Assembly: GCA_900546645.1 (NCBI GenBank)
Contig: URDR01000054.1
Span: 1-20,980, forward strand
Direction of reading: 5' to 3'
Length of the DNA stretch: 20,980 nt
From: an uncultured Bacteroides sp.
Lineage (GTDB): Bacteria; Bacteroidota; Bacteroidia; Bacteroidales; Bacteroidaceae
This document shows positions 20,940-20,980 of this stretch, in pieces. Below the pieces are notes generated by a model. The model searched no databases. It was not told where the DNA came from and was given only the letters and a program-made list of their open reading frames with translations. Positions within the stretch are counted from its first letter, which is position 1. The number at the start of each line of letters is the position of its first letter. The position numbers and the translations under genes are program-made.

Positions 20940-20980
20940 CTGTCTCTTATACACATCTGACGCTGCCGACGATAAGGCTC
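20940..20980. other. Untrimmed Illumina Nextera adapter plus index at contig end
   Basis: 20940-20972 is identical over 33 bases to the reverse complement of the Nextera Read 1 transposase adapter; it begins CTGTCTCTTATACACATCT and continues GACGCTGCCGACGA. The next 8 bases (20973-20980, TAAGGCTC) are the reverse complement of GAGCCTTA, which I recall as Nextera index S521. This is library artefact, not genome. Confidence 0.98.

Overview
This window comes from a gut-type member of the Bacteroidota, most likely Bacteroides or Phocaeicola. The evidence is the gene content (a DUF5686 outer-membrane protein with a carboxypeptidase-regulatory-like domain, an LptE/TPR/SecG cluster, a Na+-pumping methylmalonyl-CoA decarboxylase operon and a GH110 glycosidase) and the repeated occurrence of the Bacteroides-type -7 element TAnnTTTG, often with TTTG about 20 nt upstream. 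The species cannot be named from sequence alone. The right end is a true contig end: the last 41 bases are untrimmed Illumina Nextera adapter (20940-20972) plus an 8-base index (20973-20980), so biology stops at about base 20939.

Layout, left to right. Bases 1-98 hold the 3' end of a rubrerythrin-type gene on + with a strong palindromic terminator. Next, on -, is a DUF418 membrane protein (249-1436). A four-gene - strand operon follows, read from right to left: a sigma-54 activator lacking a receiver domain, lptE, a TPR-like protein and secG, ending in a terminator at 1524-1567. Upstream of it is a large DUF5686 outer-membrane protein (4639-7278) with a clean Bacteroides promoter. Then come an MFS exporter and a DUF3843 protein, co-transcribed on -, with a long leader that holds a 36-codon ORF and a 10-bp hairpin. 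On + is a small heat-shock protein with a possible sigma-54 type promoter and a terminator. Next is a flavodoxin-family gene missing its N-terminus, then a Fur-family regulator on + whose 3' end overlaps a convergent EamA transporter by 54 bp. After a roughly 260-bp stretch with nothing recognisable, a stand-alone 83-aa protein resembling the C-terminal domain of cyclomaltodextrinases sits between its own promoter and terminator.

From 13648 to 18243 is a five-gene - strand operon, read from right to left: methylmalonyl-CoA epimerase, carboxyltransferase (MmdA), a lamin-tail/OadG fusion, a biotin carrier and the Na+-translocating beta subunit. Together they would convert (R)-methylmalonyl-CoA to propionyl-CoA with Na+ export, the final energy-conserving part of the succinate-to-propionate route. 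An unusually long perfect-stem terminator ends the operon.

The most unusual region is 18381-18882. It looks like a complete - strand transcription unit (promoter, hairpin-rich leader, two micro-ORFs of 30 and 29 codons that both begin with a cationic amphipathic segment, and a terminator) without any conventional-sized gene. The 30-codon ORF has a perfect AGGAGG Shine-Dalgarno, which is rare in this phylum, and its ATG overlaps the stop of a 53-codon basic leader ORF as ATGA. I do not recognise these peptides and regard them as the best candidate here for something undescribed. The window closes with a complete GH110 alpha-galactosidase-type enzyme on -, starting 9 bases from the adapter junction.
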